From: Cyanophora paradoxa
Lineage: Eukaryota > Glaucocystophyceae > Cyanophorales > Cyanophoraceae
Direction: 5' to 3'
Assembly (NCBI GenBank): GCA_004431415.1
Contig: QPMI01000193.1
Coordinates: 62,001 to 126,000 of the forward strand
DNA length: 64,000 nt
The notes below the pieces were generated by a model, which did not search any database, was not told the DNA's origin, and saw only the letters and a list, made by a program, of their open reading frames with translations. Position 1 is the first letter of the stretch. Every line of letters begins with the position of its first letter. Below, piece by piece: positions 13,201 to 24,914 of the stretch. The translations under genes were made by a program, and so were the position numbers.

Positions 13201-13499
13201 CCGCCCCGCGGCAGACGAGATGCGGGACCGCTTCACGAAGCGCGGGGGCGACCAGGCGGCCGCCGCCGCCCTCCGCGCCTTCCCCTACTCCTCCCGCCTC
13301 CAGGCCGTCGCACCCCAGGTGCCCAGCCGCCCCCGCCGCATCGCCCCGCGGGAGGCCGCGTCGCTGAGGCGCGCGGGGGCGGCAGGTGCTGGCGGTCATG
13401 GGCAACGCCCGCCGCAAGTCGGCCCCGACCCCGACCGCCGTCTCCGCCCCCTCCCCGCCCCCCGGCGGCCAGCACACCCCCGCGAACGCCTTCAAGTGA
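4207..13499 (+). CDS. Giant armadillo-repeat protein with C2-like region
   Basis: Starts MAGERSKSPASGSGSDSEPE, a Ser-rich N-terminus. A GC-AG intron (4513-4576, 64 nt) shifts the frame exactly so that FEQ continues into EAAQAAG and then DRIALSLVQIDHLGAGF. The next exons (VYATMSVRAVALHL, YDLQPYSVVEEDLFLEAAV, QMQCEMEDPRALEAMLDYL) are of unknown fold. Around 6849-7300, IGEELVLTLYLSVPP, GEARLGLSELVD and GALVVSLRME resemble strands of a C2 domain. From about 8000 on there are many alpha-helical ARM-type repeats, for example GAAGAVEALARLM, GAVDLLASAF, KRGFLHDLADVLS and ENLAEALHQSA. The C-terminus is QHTPANAFK with TGA at 13497-13499. There are dozens of short introns. ARM plus C2 recalls plant cellulose-synthase-interactive proteins, but domain order and identity are unproven. 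Probably a scaffold. Confidence 0.7.
4513..4576 (+). other. GC-AG intron proven by reading frame
   Basis: The exon ends GAGCAG and the intron starts GCCCGCCCCG. It contains a GTGAC branch-like site and ends GCGCAG. Its 64-nt length moves the frame by one, which is exactly what keeps the downstream coding frame open. The donor dinucleotide is GC. Confidence 0.75.
7675..7696 (+). repeat. Poly-C tract in intron (sense strand)
   Basis: 22 consecutive C in an intron of the ARM-repeat gene, on the sense strand. Confidence 0.85.
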
Positions 13500-14269
13500 G
13501 GGCGCGCCCCGCGTGCAGTGCTTTCTAGTCGGCCGCTCTAGATATGTAAGGTTTTGTCTTTAAAAATTTGCCTCTGGAATATCGAATTTTTGGCCACGGA
13601 AGAGCGAGTCCCTGCGGAGCAGGAGTGGTCTTGAGGTCTTGTGTCTTCAAGGCGTGAGGGTGGCCGCTCTTTGGTTTTAAACGGGTTAACGTGCAGGAGT
13701 GGCCATGCATTATTCTGGCGCGATGTTGTCACAGTACTGGTGTGGCGCGTGGCCTCTAGATCTCCGATCTGGGCCCGCGGCCGCTGCGATCATGATCATC
13801 CGTGGCATCTGCAGCTGCAGAGCGTTTGTAATTAATTACACCGCGGCCGGCATGCAGGGTAACGCGTGCGTTAAACGTTTGTGCAGGTCGACGTCTCTTA
13901 TATAGCCGGATTAATATTCGGAACTTCGTAATTGATTTGATCGTGGACCATGGCCATGTACGTGTACAGGTACACATATGCATTAAAAGTGCGGCGCGTG
14001 TTCAGGCCTAGGTGCTTCGGATTTCGATGGTTTGAATCATGAGTCGTGATTTTCGACTGTCTCGGTTCGGTGATCAGCGGGTCTCGTTCAACGTGGCGGC
14101 ACGGCGTACACAGGTCACGTCTGTTTATTTGGAGGGACACCGAGTCCGGTACTAGCGGGGCGGGTCGCCCAACACGCCCCAAGACGCCTTGCTCTCCTTG
14201 CTGCCCGCCCCCGCCCGTTGCTGCCGTTGCTGAAGGAGCAAGGAAGAGGTGCGGCCCGTGGAGGCCCGG
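13500..14269. other. AT-richer convergent intergenic region
   Basis: Separates the 3' ends of the ARM gene and the next minus-strand gene. Base composition drops sharply from the surrounding GC. It contains palindromic six-base words (GATCATGATC, TTAATTAA-like) but no convincing gene, RNA or repeat pair. Confidence 0.4.
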
Positions 14270-17200
14270 TCACATCTGCGGCGCACGTCGGCACGGGGGC
14301 GGGGGGCGGGCGGGCGCGGGGGCGGCACCCAGGCGAGCTCGTCCTCCGCCTCGGCGGCCGCCCCGCCCTCCTCGCCGTGGTCGTCGGCCACGTAGCCGGC
14401 GCCCTGCCCCCGCGCCGCGCCGCTCAGAGGCCGGAAGCCCGAAGGCGCGCCGCGCGGGCCCGGGGGCGGACCTGGGCCATGGCCTCGGCCGCCTCGTCCG
14501 CGGAGAGCAGGATCGAGTCGATGCGCAGGTCTAAGGGGGGGGGCACCCGATTCAGGAGGGGTGCGCGAGCAGAGACGGGGAACGGGGCGCGGACCGTAGG
14601 GGTTCTCGTGCTCGCTCGCGCGGGGGGCCTGGGGGCGCCTCAGGGGGACCGGGCGCGCGGCGCGGGGGCGGGCGGACCTCGGAGATCGAGCTGCCGACCT
14701 TGAGGATCTTGGGCCCGCTGCGGATGTGCACGACCTGGGGGGCCGTGAGGGGCGGGCGAGGGGGACTGGGGGCCGGAGGGGGCGGGGCGGGCCTTGGGCC
14801 CGTCGGAGGGGGCGGGGAGGCCCGGGAGCAGGTCCGCGGCGTCGTGCTCGTACGAGTCGGCGACCTGCGCGCGGCGCGGGGCGGGGTCGGGGCCTCAGCG
14901 CCGAGCGGGGGCCGGGGGAGGGGCGGGGGCCGGACCCGGGCGAACTCGGCGTCGTAGGCCGTGTCCACCGGCTCCGAGGCCTCCGTCACCACCTGCGCCC
15001 GGGGCGCCCCCGTGAGGGGCCCGCCGGGGCGGCCGAGGGGGCGCAGCGCCCCGCGCGCGCGCGCACGCGGATGCGGGAGAGGTCGGGGGCGTAGGCGGTC
15101 GCCTCGACGGCGTCCGAGCGGCCCGTCGCGTCCACGATCACCACGCGCTCCGCGTGGCCCTTCACCAGCCGCCCCATCGAGTCCACCCCGAACGTCCCGT
15201 CCTCCTCCTCCTCCTCCTCGCGCTCGCCGCGGCCGCGGTCGGCGCCGCCGCTGTGCGCCGCGTGGGCGGCCGGCACCGTATGCACCCGCGCCTGGGAAGC
15301 CGCCGGGGCAGCCGCTGCCTGCGGCAAGGGCGGGGGCGGGGCGGGGGCGGGGGCGCCGCGGCGCCCTCGCTCGCCTCCTCCTGCGCGGCCTGCGCGGGCT
15401 CGTGGTCAGAGCGGGCGGGGGCGGGGGCGGGGCGGGGGCCGGCGGCGGGGCCCTCGCGCACGGCGGCGGCCTTGCGCTCCGAGGCGTTGGTCTCCCAGTA
15501 GATGCCCCGCGGCAGCGCCCCCGACCGCTGGAACTCCTGCCCCCGCCGTGAGCGTGCGCATCGGGTGGGAGCCGGGTGGGCGGGCGCGGGGCGGGACCAT
15601 GTCGGGGAACATGCCGGGGAGCTGCTGCGGCTCCGGGAGGGGCGCGGCGGCGGGGGCGGTCTTGCCCGGCATCCCCTCGTAGAAGTACGCTGCGGGGGGC
15701 GCCCTCGTCGGATCGCGGGTTCGCTCTCGCGGGGCGCGCTGCTCTGCGTGGGGCGGGGCGCCGGCGCGCACTGTACGAGTCGACGGCGGAGAGCTCGTCG
15801 GCGGCGTCGACCGACTGCGGCTCCTCGTCGAGCTCGCGGCTCGGCGACACCGTCACCTGCTGCCCCGCCGCCCGGCCCCGTCAGGCGGGCAGGGGGCGGG
15901 GCGGGGCGGGGCGGGCGGGCCTTGGAGGAGAGGCCGCCGACGCGGGCCTCGCGGGTGCCCCCGACGCCGGCGAGGGCGTACGCGAGCTCCTCGGCCGTCG
16001 GGAGGGCGCGCGCGGGGCCGGGGCCGGCTCGGGGCGGGGCCTCGGGCTCCGCCTCCGCGCCGGGCGCCCCGCGCGGGCCGTTCCAGTAGGCCGCCAGGCC
16101 CCGCCCGCCACCCGCCCCGCCGCCCCGCTGTAGAAGTACGCTGCACCGGCCCCGGCCCTCGGCGGCCGCGCACGCGGGGCGGGGCGGGGCGCGCGGGGCG
16201 CGGGGCGCACTCGGCTCGTCGGCGTCGGCGGCGATGCACTGCACCTCGGCGTCGAGCTCGCTGCTCGGCGACACCGTCACCTGCCACCCCGCCCCGCCGT
16301 CAGGCCACCCGGGGCGGGGGCGGAGGCGGCGGGGCCGGGGGCGGGCCTTGGAGGAGAAGCCGCCGACGCGGGCGTGCGCGGCGCTGCCCGCCCCCGCCAG
16401 CGCGTACGCCACCTCCTCCGCCGACGGCAGCCGCCCCGCCGCCACCTGCGCCCCCCGCCGGCCCTCCGTCCCCGCCCCTCGCCTGCGCGCGCGCGGGGCG
16501 GCGGGGGCGGACGGACCGCGGCGACCTCGTGGCCGCGGGCGGCCTCGAACGAGGCCCTCGGGATGGCCTCCGCGATGCGCGACGAGATGTGCTCCGCCTG
16601 CGCCCCGGGGCCACCGAGCGAGGTCAGCCGGCGAGCCCGCGGGAGATCGCCGCCCGCCCTGCCCGCCGGCGGGACGCGCCGTGGCCGGCTCGAGGAGGAG
16701 GGAGAAGGCGTCCGTGTGGAGCAGCTCCTCCAGCGCCGGCGGCCCCGCCAGCGCCACCCCCTCTGCCGCCCCTCAGGCCCCGCCTCGGCGCCGCGAGCGG
16801 GCGGGGGCGGGCGGGCGGACCGTCGCCCTCGGCGAGGGCCTGGACGTCGGCGTCGAGCTGTTGCTGCTGCTGCGTCGGCTGCGCAGCCGCGCCCGCCCCT
16901 CAGCGCGCCGCGCGGGCGGGCGGGGCGGGCGGGCGGGCGGGGCGGGGGCGCCTGGATGTCGTCGACGCCGAGGGTCGGCACGGGCGGCTTCTCCGAGGCC
17001 GGCACGAACCTGCCGCCCCCGCTCGGCCCGGCCCGGGGGCGCGGGGGCCGGGAGGGGCGCGGGGCGCACGCGAAGCCGCCCTGCTCGGCGAGCGCGAGGA
17101 TGTCCTCCATGCTCACCCCCGCCTCCTCCTCCTCCTCCTCCTCCTCTCCCTCCGCCCCCTCCGCGCCCTCGCCCTCCGCCGCCTCCTCCTTGGCACCGGT

Positions 17201-18625
17201 CCCCTCCCCCTCGGCGCCGGCCTCTTCCTCCGCCTCGCCGGCGGCGGCGCCCTTCTCCTCCTGCTCCTCCGCCTCCTGCTCCTCGGTCGCCTCTGCCGCG
17301 CCCTCCTCCGCAGCCGCCTCCTCCTCGCCCTCGGCCTCCGCCTCGGGGGCGGGGGCGGGGGCGAGGATGCCGATTGCCGCGGCGGCCTCGGCGGCGGCGG
17401 CCTGGGCGAGGGCGGCGGCGGAGACGCCGGCCTTGGCCGCCTCCGGCACGAGGTCGTCGCTCGTCACCTTGCCTACCGCCGCCTCCTCCGCCCCGCCGGC
17501 CGCCGCCGCCGCCGCCTCCTCGCCGCCCTCGGGCGCGTCGGCAGCGCCGGCCTCCGCCTCCTCCCCGGCCTCCTCGCCGGGGGCCCCGCCCTCCTCCTCC
17601 TCCTCCTCCTCGTCGCCGGCCCCCTCGCCCTCCGCCGCCTCCCCGGCGGCTTCCTCCGCGGCGCCCTCCGCCTGCGCCGCCGCCTCCTCCCCGCCCTCCT
17701 CGCCGTCGCCCTCCTCCTCGTCCTCTCCCGCGGCGGCCTCGGGGGCGGCGGCCTCCGCCTCCTCGCCATCGCCCCCGGCCTCGCCGGCCGCCGCGGCGTC
17801 CTCCTCCCCCTCGCCCTCGCCCTCGGCGTCGGTCTCGCCGCCCTCGGCGCCCTCCTCGGCGCCCTCGGCGGGCGGGCGGGGATGATCGCGACCGCGCGGC
17901 CCGGCAGCGGCGGCGGCGCCTCCGAGACGTGCGGCACCGCTCCCGTGCGGAACAGGTGCAGCGCAGCCTGCCCGGGCCCGGGGCCCCGGCGGTCAGCTCC
18001 GCTTCCGGCCCGGGCCGCTGCGGGGGCGCACCTGTGCCGAGTTCGGGTGCACCCCGCTCGGGATGTCGTCCTCGTCGAAGGCCGGGGGCGGCGCCCGCTC
18101 GGCGCGCAGGCCGCCCGCCTGGTTCGAGAAGGAGACCCCGGCGCCTGCTGCGGGGCCGGCGTCAGCGGCGGGGCAGCGTGCGGCGGGCGCGCGCTCACCG
18201 CTCGGCGCGGCGAAGCCGCCGCTCGGGGCGAGCTGCGGTGCTGGCGGTGCCGGCGGGGCCGGCGGGGCCGCCGCCTCCGCATGCTCCACGGTCTGCAACG
18301 GCGGCGCCGGCGGGACGGCAAGTTTCAACGGCGGCGCCGGCGGCACGACGCCCTGCACCGGAGGCGCCGGTCGGCCGTCCGTGACGACGAGGCGGCTGTG
18401 CTGCATCGGCGGTGCAGGCGGCGCGTGCATCTGCGGAGGCGCCTGGAACTGCTGGACGGGCTGCGCCAGCGGGGCCTGCTGTACGGCCCCCGGGCGGGCG
18501 CCGAAGCTCCACGCCGGGTCGCGGTGGAAATCAACGTCCGTTTCGAAGTGTGGCCCGGCGGCGATGCCCAGCCTGTTGGCCGCCTGCGGCTGACCGTGGA
18601 CGTAGTTTCGCATGCCAGGCGGCAT
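14270..18625 (-). CDS. Large unrecognised Pro/Ala-rich protein with Glu-rich tract and duplicated module
   Basis: Starts MPPGMRNYVHGQPQAANRLG. The N-terminus is rich in PPAPP-type repeats and contains FDEDDIPSGVHPNSAQ. Positions 17880 down to about 17090 encode a long Glu/Ala/Gly tract, then MEDILALAEQGGFA and VPASEKPPVPTLGVDDIQ. A module recurs about 425 bp apart: PSAEEVAYALAGAG with ARVGGFSSKA (about 16345-16430), and PTAEELAYALAGVG with ARVGGLSSKA (about 15920-16000). Each is followed by VTVSPSSELDAE or VTVSPSRELDEE. Further exons read AYFYEGMPGK, GIYWETNASE, VHIRSGPKILKVGSSISEV and LRIDSILLSADEAAEAMAQ. The end is taken as DELAW-Met-stop at 14270. No family is recognised. The disordered acidic composition suggests a scaffold or cytoskeletal protein, which is inference. 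It could be two genes, since no transcript evidence is available. Confidence 0.6.
17090..17880 (-). repeat. Glu/Ala-rich low-complexity coding tract
   Basis: About 790 bp, mostly GAG, GCG and GGC codons in the minus frame, encode runs of Glu up to eight long interspersed with Ala and Gly. The opposite strand carries matching long pyrimidine runs of CTCCTC type. The composition could allow slippage or length polymorphism. Confidence 0.7.
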
Positions 18626-19429
18626 TTCGTTTGTCCGCTCGCTCGAAACGAAGGGCTAGTACACTTTCGCCTGCGGAAGCGAGCGTCGGTGGGCGTCCGC
18701 GGAACATGTGGGCGCTGGCGGGCCGAGGCGGACCGAAACGCGTAGCTAGGCTTTATCTGCACGTGAGCTCGCTCAAGCGCTCCTTAACGGGCGCTAGCCG
18801 TGCCCCGCTGCGCTGCTGCTTTGTGTCGGTTAGGAAGACGCCGACGCACCAACCCTCGGCGGTCTGGCCGGAAGAGAGATTTTAGCTCTTCCTTCTCTAG
18901 TTCGCACCTTGGAACGTCCCGCAGCGTACTACCGATACTGAGCCGGGTACTCGTGGACGGGGTACCGTGTTTAGGACTCGATGGGAACCGGTCGTCTCCG
19001 GATCCAGAGCGCTAGCGCTATAGCTGCGTTCGATGTTGATCGTCGGACTCTAGCTATAGATCTAGATATCCAGAAAAAGCGCGCTTGCACTTGACCAGCT
19101 GCGCATGCAGCGCGTCTCGACGAGCTACAGCAGCCTGACGAGCAACACGTACAGCAGTACTAGCGGGAGTGTTTCTGACGGGAGCTCGAGGCCGATTTCT
19201 TCGAATTCCTCATAGCTAACTACGCGCGCGAGCGACACTGGCCCAGTACGAGTGCCCCGGGCCAATATGCATGTCGGGAGGCAAGGCCTACGCATATATA
19301 TTATAGGCGCCGTAGGCCTGGAGGGGCGCGCCGCGGCGCGGGCGCGGACCCCGGGGCCAAGGCGCCTTGGGCGGCCCCTGAGGCCGGCCCGCCGGGCGCG
19401 GCAGGGCGACGGGCGGGGCAGACGGCGCG
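18626..19429. other. Intergenic region with partial duplication of the downstream copy
   Basis: Upstream of the large minus-strand gene. No gene is seen in 18626-19320. About 19328-19400 repeats a roughly 55-bp GC-rich segment found again at about 19480-19530 inside the truncated gene copy. Confidence 0.45.
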
Positions 19430-20479
19430 CGGCAATGGCCCGCCCGGGTCCTCTTCCGGGAGGCCGCCGGAGGCCGGGGGGGCGCGGGCGCGGACCCCGG
19501 GCCAGGGCGCCCTGGGCGGCCCTCAGGGGCGCGGCGGGGCGGCGGGGCGGCAGCGGGGCGGCGGGCGGGTCGGACCGGAGGGGCAGGCGGTCGGCGGGCC
19601 GCAGCGCGAACAGCTCGGGCGGGCAGCGCCTCTCGCGGCACCGGCCCACCGCGGCATGCGAGGGGGGTACCCGTCGGCGCGGCTCGAAGCCGGCGCGAGA
19701 GCGCGGGGCCGGGGTACCTGCTGGACGCGCCGGCTGATCTCGGCGAGCGAGGGGGCCGGGTGCTGCGGGGGTACAGGCTCAGCAGGAGCAGAGGCCGGAC
19801 TGGGGGGAGGGAAAGGGCGGGCACCTCGGGGTCCCAGCGGAGGGGGGGCACGGCGGCGAGGGCGCGCAGCTCGGCGGGGGCGCCGTCGCCCTTGGGCCAC
19901 TCGAACGGGGCGCGCGTCACGGCGATGATGGCCTGCCGGGCGCCGCGGCGCGGGGCGTGAGGGGCCGGGCGGGGCTGGGGGCGGGGCGGGGCGGGGCACC
20001 ATGCCGGCGGCGAAGGCGTGGGCGGCGGCCCTTCGGCAGAGGTGGTCCCCGTCGCCGGCGTCGAACGCCCCCACGAGCCTGCGGCGCAGAGCCGGCCCGG
20101 CGCGCGCGGTCGGCGCCGCGGGGCGGGCGGAGGGGCGGGGCGGCGCGCCTGCCCTTCTCGTCGCGGGCGGCCGTGAGGACGAGCACGAGGCACGCGCAGG
20201 AGCTCACGGCGCGGGCGTCGCCCCCGAGCACCGCCGAGTACCTGCCGCCGCCGCCGCGTCGGGCGCGGCGCCTCGGGCGGGGCGCGGGGGCCGCGGGGTT
20301 GAGGTGCGCGCGGGGCCGGACCCGTGCGTCTTGAGGAAGAGCTCGACGAGCTGCGCGAGGTCCGAGCCCGACGCCCGCGGCTGGAAGCCGTGGTGCCGCT
20401 CGAAGTCCTCAATCTGGGAAAGCGAGCGCGTGTCACTACTGATCAGGCGGCAGCACGACCGCGTCCGGGCTACGTTCAC
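19430..20479 (-). pseudogene. Truncated inverted copy of the coiled-coil/CCHC gene
   Basis: Minus-strand 20412 to 19430 closely matches plus-strand 30431-31427, covering both exons (IEDFERHHGFQPR, ASGSDLAQLVELFLKTHG, AGDGDHLCRRAAAHAF, APFEWPKGDGAPAELRAL) and introns. Compared with the parent it lacks eight codons in frame (parent HAFLAFKR after FRPR). It has a different first exon that happens to be open from MNVARTRSCC. It loses similarity right after the shared GGGCGGGCCATTGCCG. The parent's coiled coil, acidic tail and zinc knuckle are absent. A short internal duplication follows the break. It could still be transcribed, but the missing domains argue for a relic. Confidence 0.7.
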
Positions 20480-21004
20480 CGGAGCTGGGAGTGTTTGCCC
20501 GCCCGCGCAGTGCGTCCCAGATATGCTGGCGACGGGAGCCTAGTCCTGCTCGCTAACGATGCGAGCGGCGCTGGCGGAAGACGAGTCCGAGGCCTAGGCC
20601 TAGACCTTGAGCTCTCTGCAGCTGATGAGCCCAGCTCAAGGCGCATGTGCACGCGAGCTCGAGCAAGCGCGCGCGGCGGCGCTGGCTGTGGCTGCAATTT
20701 CGGAATGGGGGCGTGTACAGAGCCCCGAGCTCAGAGCCAAGCCTGGCAAGCCTGGCAAGCCAAGGCCGAGGGGTACATGTTTGCCATGGGCTTTGGGGTA
20801 CGGCGAAATAGACGAATTGGACTCATTATCAGTCTCTTTATCAGAGCCTATACTGTGGCGAGTCCATCATGAGCTCGAGTCCGACGCCTAAGGGGCGCAG
20901 TGCACCCCTCTCTAGGGCCTCAGATCTAGAGACCAGCCATCGCGCCTCTCCAGTGTCGCTAGGACCGGCGTGCGCGCGCGCAGCTAGGGATAGCGTTAGG
21001 AAAG
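20480..21004. promoter_or_regulatory. Region upstream of the SulP transporter gene
   Basis: 525 bp between the truncated copy and the SulP start. It must include the SulP promoter and 5' UTR. A short tandem GCCTGGCAA duplication lies near 20740-20760. No recognised motif is seen. Confidence 0.35.
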
Positions 21005-23800
21005 ATGCTCGGCGCCCGCATCGCGCGGGCCGTAGCCAGCAGCAGCGTCCTCTCGCCGCGCTGCTCCGGCGCCCTCCAGTCATCGTCCGCGCTCAAGGCC
21101 TCCGATGCCGCGGTCGCCGCGCTGAGGTGCAGCCCGGCGCTCGCATCTCGCGGGTTCTTCCAGGGCACGTTCAACACGTACGCGCGTGTTGCGATCATCG
21201 GCGTTAAGCCGCAGCAGCTCGCGAAGGCCGTCGCCGCCGGCGACGCGTCGGCGCTCAGCGATGCAGTCAAGTCCAGCCTCGTTCAACGCTCCGGCTTTGC
21301 CACCAGCAACAAGAACCGCGGCGGCCGCCCGCAGAAGCAGGCCGCAAGCAAGTGGGATCTCGGTGTCCGGTGCGCATGCGCGCGCATGGGTCGGGTTGGG
21401 GCCGTCGGGCTTCCGATTACGCTCTAAACGCCTTTCGACGTCGCGTACGCAAACGTACACGCGCTGACGCGTCGCGCTGGGCAGGTCCGTGATGCCGCAG
21501 TGGAAGGAGATGCTCACCGACCCGCACGTCAAGGACGACTTCCTCGCCGGCATCACGGTCGCCTGCGTTGCCGTTCCCCTGTGCGTACATTCCGGGCGCA
21601 GCGCGCAGCTCGCCGTGCCCGCCCCGCCTCTGATGGGCCCCGCGCGCAGCTCGCTGGCTATCGGCATTGCCTCCGGCATGACTGCCGTCGACGGCCTCAA
21701 TGCGGCCATAGCCTCGGGCGTTATTTGCGGCTTCCTCGGCGGCACGCCCATCGGCATCGCCGGGTGCGGCCGCCGCGTCGCATCGGCAGCGGTTCGCGAG
21801 CTGACGGGGCGCGGCGCAGCCCGACGGCCGCGATGGCTCCGGTCGTCTTCAACGTGCTCCAGACCGCTGGCGCGCCCGGTCTCTTCTTCGTCACGCTCGT
21901 CGCCGGCCTTCTCCAGACCGCGACCGGTGTGCTCGGTGTCGGCCACCTGATCCGCTTCATGCCCTCGCCCGTCATTATGGCGTTCACCACCGGTATCGCC
22001 GCCATCATTGCCGTCGGCCAGGTCAGCTTCGCCTCGCTTGTCCGCGCCGGCGCGCGCCGCGGGAGCTGACGGCGGCGGCCGCAGATGCCGCGCGCGCTGG
22101 GCATCACGGCGGCGAAGAACCCCGGCATCGTGACGACGCTGGAGCACGTGGCGTCGATGTCGGCGCACTACGTGCCGCACGCCATCGGCATCGCGGCGCT
22201 CACCATCCTCATCAACGTCTACCTCCCCAAGCTCACGAAGAAGATCCCCGCCACCCTCGCCGCCGTCGTCGGCGCCGCCGCCATCGCCAGCGCCGCCCAC
22301 TTCCCCGTCCAGTTCATCACCGGTGCGCTCCCCTTCCTTTCCCCCGCCCCCGTTTCCTTTTCCGACGCGCGGGGGCGGCGGCAGGCATCCCGACGGGCCT
22401 GCCGCCCATCCACATGCCGGGCCTGCCGGACCCGGCGCAGATCCCCTTCATCCTCAACAGCGCCGTCCTCGTCTGGGCCTTCGCCTCCCTCGAGTCCCTC
22501 CTCTCCGGCGTCGCCGTCGTGCGTCCACCCCCGCCCCCCTCCCCCGCGCCCCGCCCGAGCCCCGCCCGCAGGACAAGATCACCAAGCCTAAGGAGTTCCA
22601 CAAGCACGACCCCAGCCAGGAGCTCATCGGCCAGGTGCCCCCGCCCGTGACCTGTACCCCCCGTGCCGGAGCTGAGCGGGCGGCGGCGCAGGGCCTGTCC
22701 AACGTCGGCATCGCCTTCCTCGGCGCCGTCCCCGCGGCCGGTGTCGTCGTCCGCTCCTCGCTCAACGCCTCGGTCAGCTCGCGCGCGCCCCGCCGGCGCC
22801 GCTCAGCCAAGCCGCGCTGACGCCCCGCGCCAGTCCGGAGGCAAGACGCGGCGCTCGGGCCTGTTCCAGTCGTGCATGGTCGTCGGCTGCGTGGCGGGCC
22901 TGGGCTGGGTGCTCGAGTTCGTCCCCATCCCCGCCCTCGCCGGCGTCCTCCTCCTCGTCGGCTACCGTATGATCAACCCGGGTGCGCCCCGCCCCCTCCC
23001 GCGCTAACTCACGCCGCCCCGCCCCCCGCCTCGGCTCACGCGCTCGCCCGGGCAGCCGACATCGCGTACCTGGCGCGCGTGTCGCCCCTCGAGTTCGGCA
23101 TCTTCACCGCGACCGTCTCGACCATCATGCTCCAGGACATGATGTCCGGTCCGTCGCGCCCCCCCCGGCAGGCCCCGCCCCGCCGGCCTGACGCCCGCGC
23201 AGGCATCCAGCTGGGGGTGGCGGCTGAGATCGCGCACCTCTTCTGGGCGCGGCACAAGGCGGAGTCGCCGCTGCTCGAGGGCTTCAGCTACCGGGCGATC
23301 CTGGACCCGTCGTGGATCTACGCGGCCGGCGGCTCGGACGTCAAGTCGGTCGTCCTCGAGCTCTCCGGCAACATGGACTTCACCGCCATCTTCAAGCTCG
23401 AGGACATGAAGGCCGACCTCAAGCAGGTGCCACCCCCCGCCCCGCGCCTCCCTCCGAGGCCCCTCGCCCCCGCGCTGACGCGGGTGCGGCAGCCGCTCTT
23501 CTTCACGGACGAGACGGCGGCGGGCCTGCTGCGCAAGGGCCAGCTCGAGATCGACGCGCGCGACATCGGCGCCGTCGACTTCACCGGCCTCGAGGCCTTC
23601 GTCGGCCTCCTCGAGGACATGGTCCGCCCGCCTCCTCAAATCTGTGAAACATTTGATCCGAGCCTGACCGGCGGCGGCAGATCAACATGGGCGTCTACGT
23701 GCACTTCACGGACGACGTTGCGACGCAGGAGTTCTGCCGCCGCGTCCTCACCGCCGACAAGCGCGGCATCGTCCGTCGCAACCTCCAGCTCTACATGTAA
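21005..23800 (+). CDS. SulP/SLC26-family anion transporter with STAS domain
   Basis: The multi-exon gene starts MLGARIARAVASSSVLSPRC, a basic, Ser/Ala-rich N-terminal extension of about 115 residues that could be a targeting sequence. Next come MPQWKEMLTDPHVKDDFLAG and ITVACVAVPL, a first transmembrane region. SLAIGIASGMTAVDGLNAAI, then FLGGTPIGIAG spliced to PTAAMAPVVFNVLQTAG, is the SulP signature around GPTAAM. Further hydrophobic exons include FFVTLVAGLLQTATGVLGVG, MPSPVIMAFTTGIAAIIAVG, NVYLPKLTKKIPATLAAVVG, FILNSAVLVWAFASLESLLS, GLSNVGIAFLGAVPAAG and VPIPALAGVLLLVGYRMI. The C-terminal STAS domain reads VKSVVLELSGNMDFTAIFKL, then IDARDIGAVDFTGLEAFVGL and GVYVHFTDD. TAA is at 23798-23800. 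Family members move sulfate, bicarbonate or other anions; the substrate here cannot be told. Introns are short GT-AG with CTGAC-like branch sites. Confidence 0.93.
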
Positions 23801-24914
23801 ACCTCCCAACGGCGTGTGCATGTAACCCGTTCCCGCTGGACGAGCAACGTTCCTCAGCACACCTAGTCCCCTCTCCCCCAGCCCCCCCATGGGCTCTTTT
23901 TTTCCAAGCGAGCCGCGCCTCCCGGCTCCGCCTAGTAAGCGGACGTGGCGTGTGCCGTCATGATCGTTGCAGGTCGCGTTGCGCCGTTTCATTTAATATT
24001 TGGCAGCTGCAGCGATCCTGCGGCCCATACTTGCAAATCGATCTGAGAGCATATCAGACGTGTACTTTCCTCGGGTGTCACAGTGTGTAGGCGAGTGCGC
24101 TCTCCGCGAGGCACTCACGGTCGGTAGCGTAGCCTTTTATACATGCCAGCTAGACTTTATGCAGTCAACGTTGTACCAATAATGAGTTTTGGGTCCCGAC
24201 TTCCTTTCGGTCGTCATGGGCGGCTGCGTGCTGCACGGGCGCGACTCGTCGTCCCCTTCCTCGACTTGCCACAGTGTACAATTTGAATGAAAATAAACCG
24301 GAACATGTATCCCTAACTTCGATGCCCAGGCAGGATGCCCTTGCCTGCATTAGTGCGACTGCCACTCTACTAATCTAGCTGTAGATCTAGCTATACATAG
24401 CCTGGTAGAAAGCGCGAGCGGCCCGCGGGCCGCGGCCGGCGGCAACGTGAACTCCGAGGCTCGGCTAGCTATAGCTATCACAGTATTGCATGGCGCCGGC
24501 GCCGGCGCGTCCGGCTCGCGCGGCGCGCGCGGCCGCCGGGCGGCCCGGGCCTACGTATACCGGTAGTAGGTCCGGTACGCGTACCGCCGCCGGTGCGTAC
24601 GTGTTGCAATTGCGATTGCGTCGACGTCGGTTCGGAATTTCTCGGGCCGCCGCGAATTTCTGGTGAAGTTTGTGTGCGCCGGTACCCCCCTCAACCACGT
24701 GCACGGCGCTGGCCGCGCCGGCGCGTCGTAAATTCAGCCGGGGCGCGACCGCCCCAGCGCGCCATTCTCAAGCTGGGTCGAGCAACAATCTTGCCGCTCT
24801 CACACAACCGTCCGTCGCGGCGCCCGCTTCGACATCAGGCCTCGGCCGGCTCCCGGCGCTCTCGCGCGCGCGCGGCCCAGTGGCCGGCGGTGTTAGCTTG
24901 CGCCATACTTTAGC
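23801..24914. other. Intergenic region between the SulP and protease genes
   Basis: 1.1 kb of lower GC with scattered TAGCTATA/CTAGAT-type palindromes (for example around 24370-24480). No coding, tRNA or repeat structure can be supported. Confidence 0.35.

Noticed and set aside
16234-18384. Plus-strand frame of 716 codons rich in Pro and Arg
   Set aside because: Shadow of the acidic minus-strand gene; CTCCTC complement of GAG codons.
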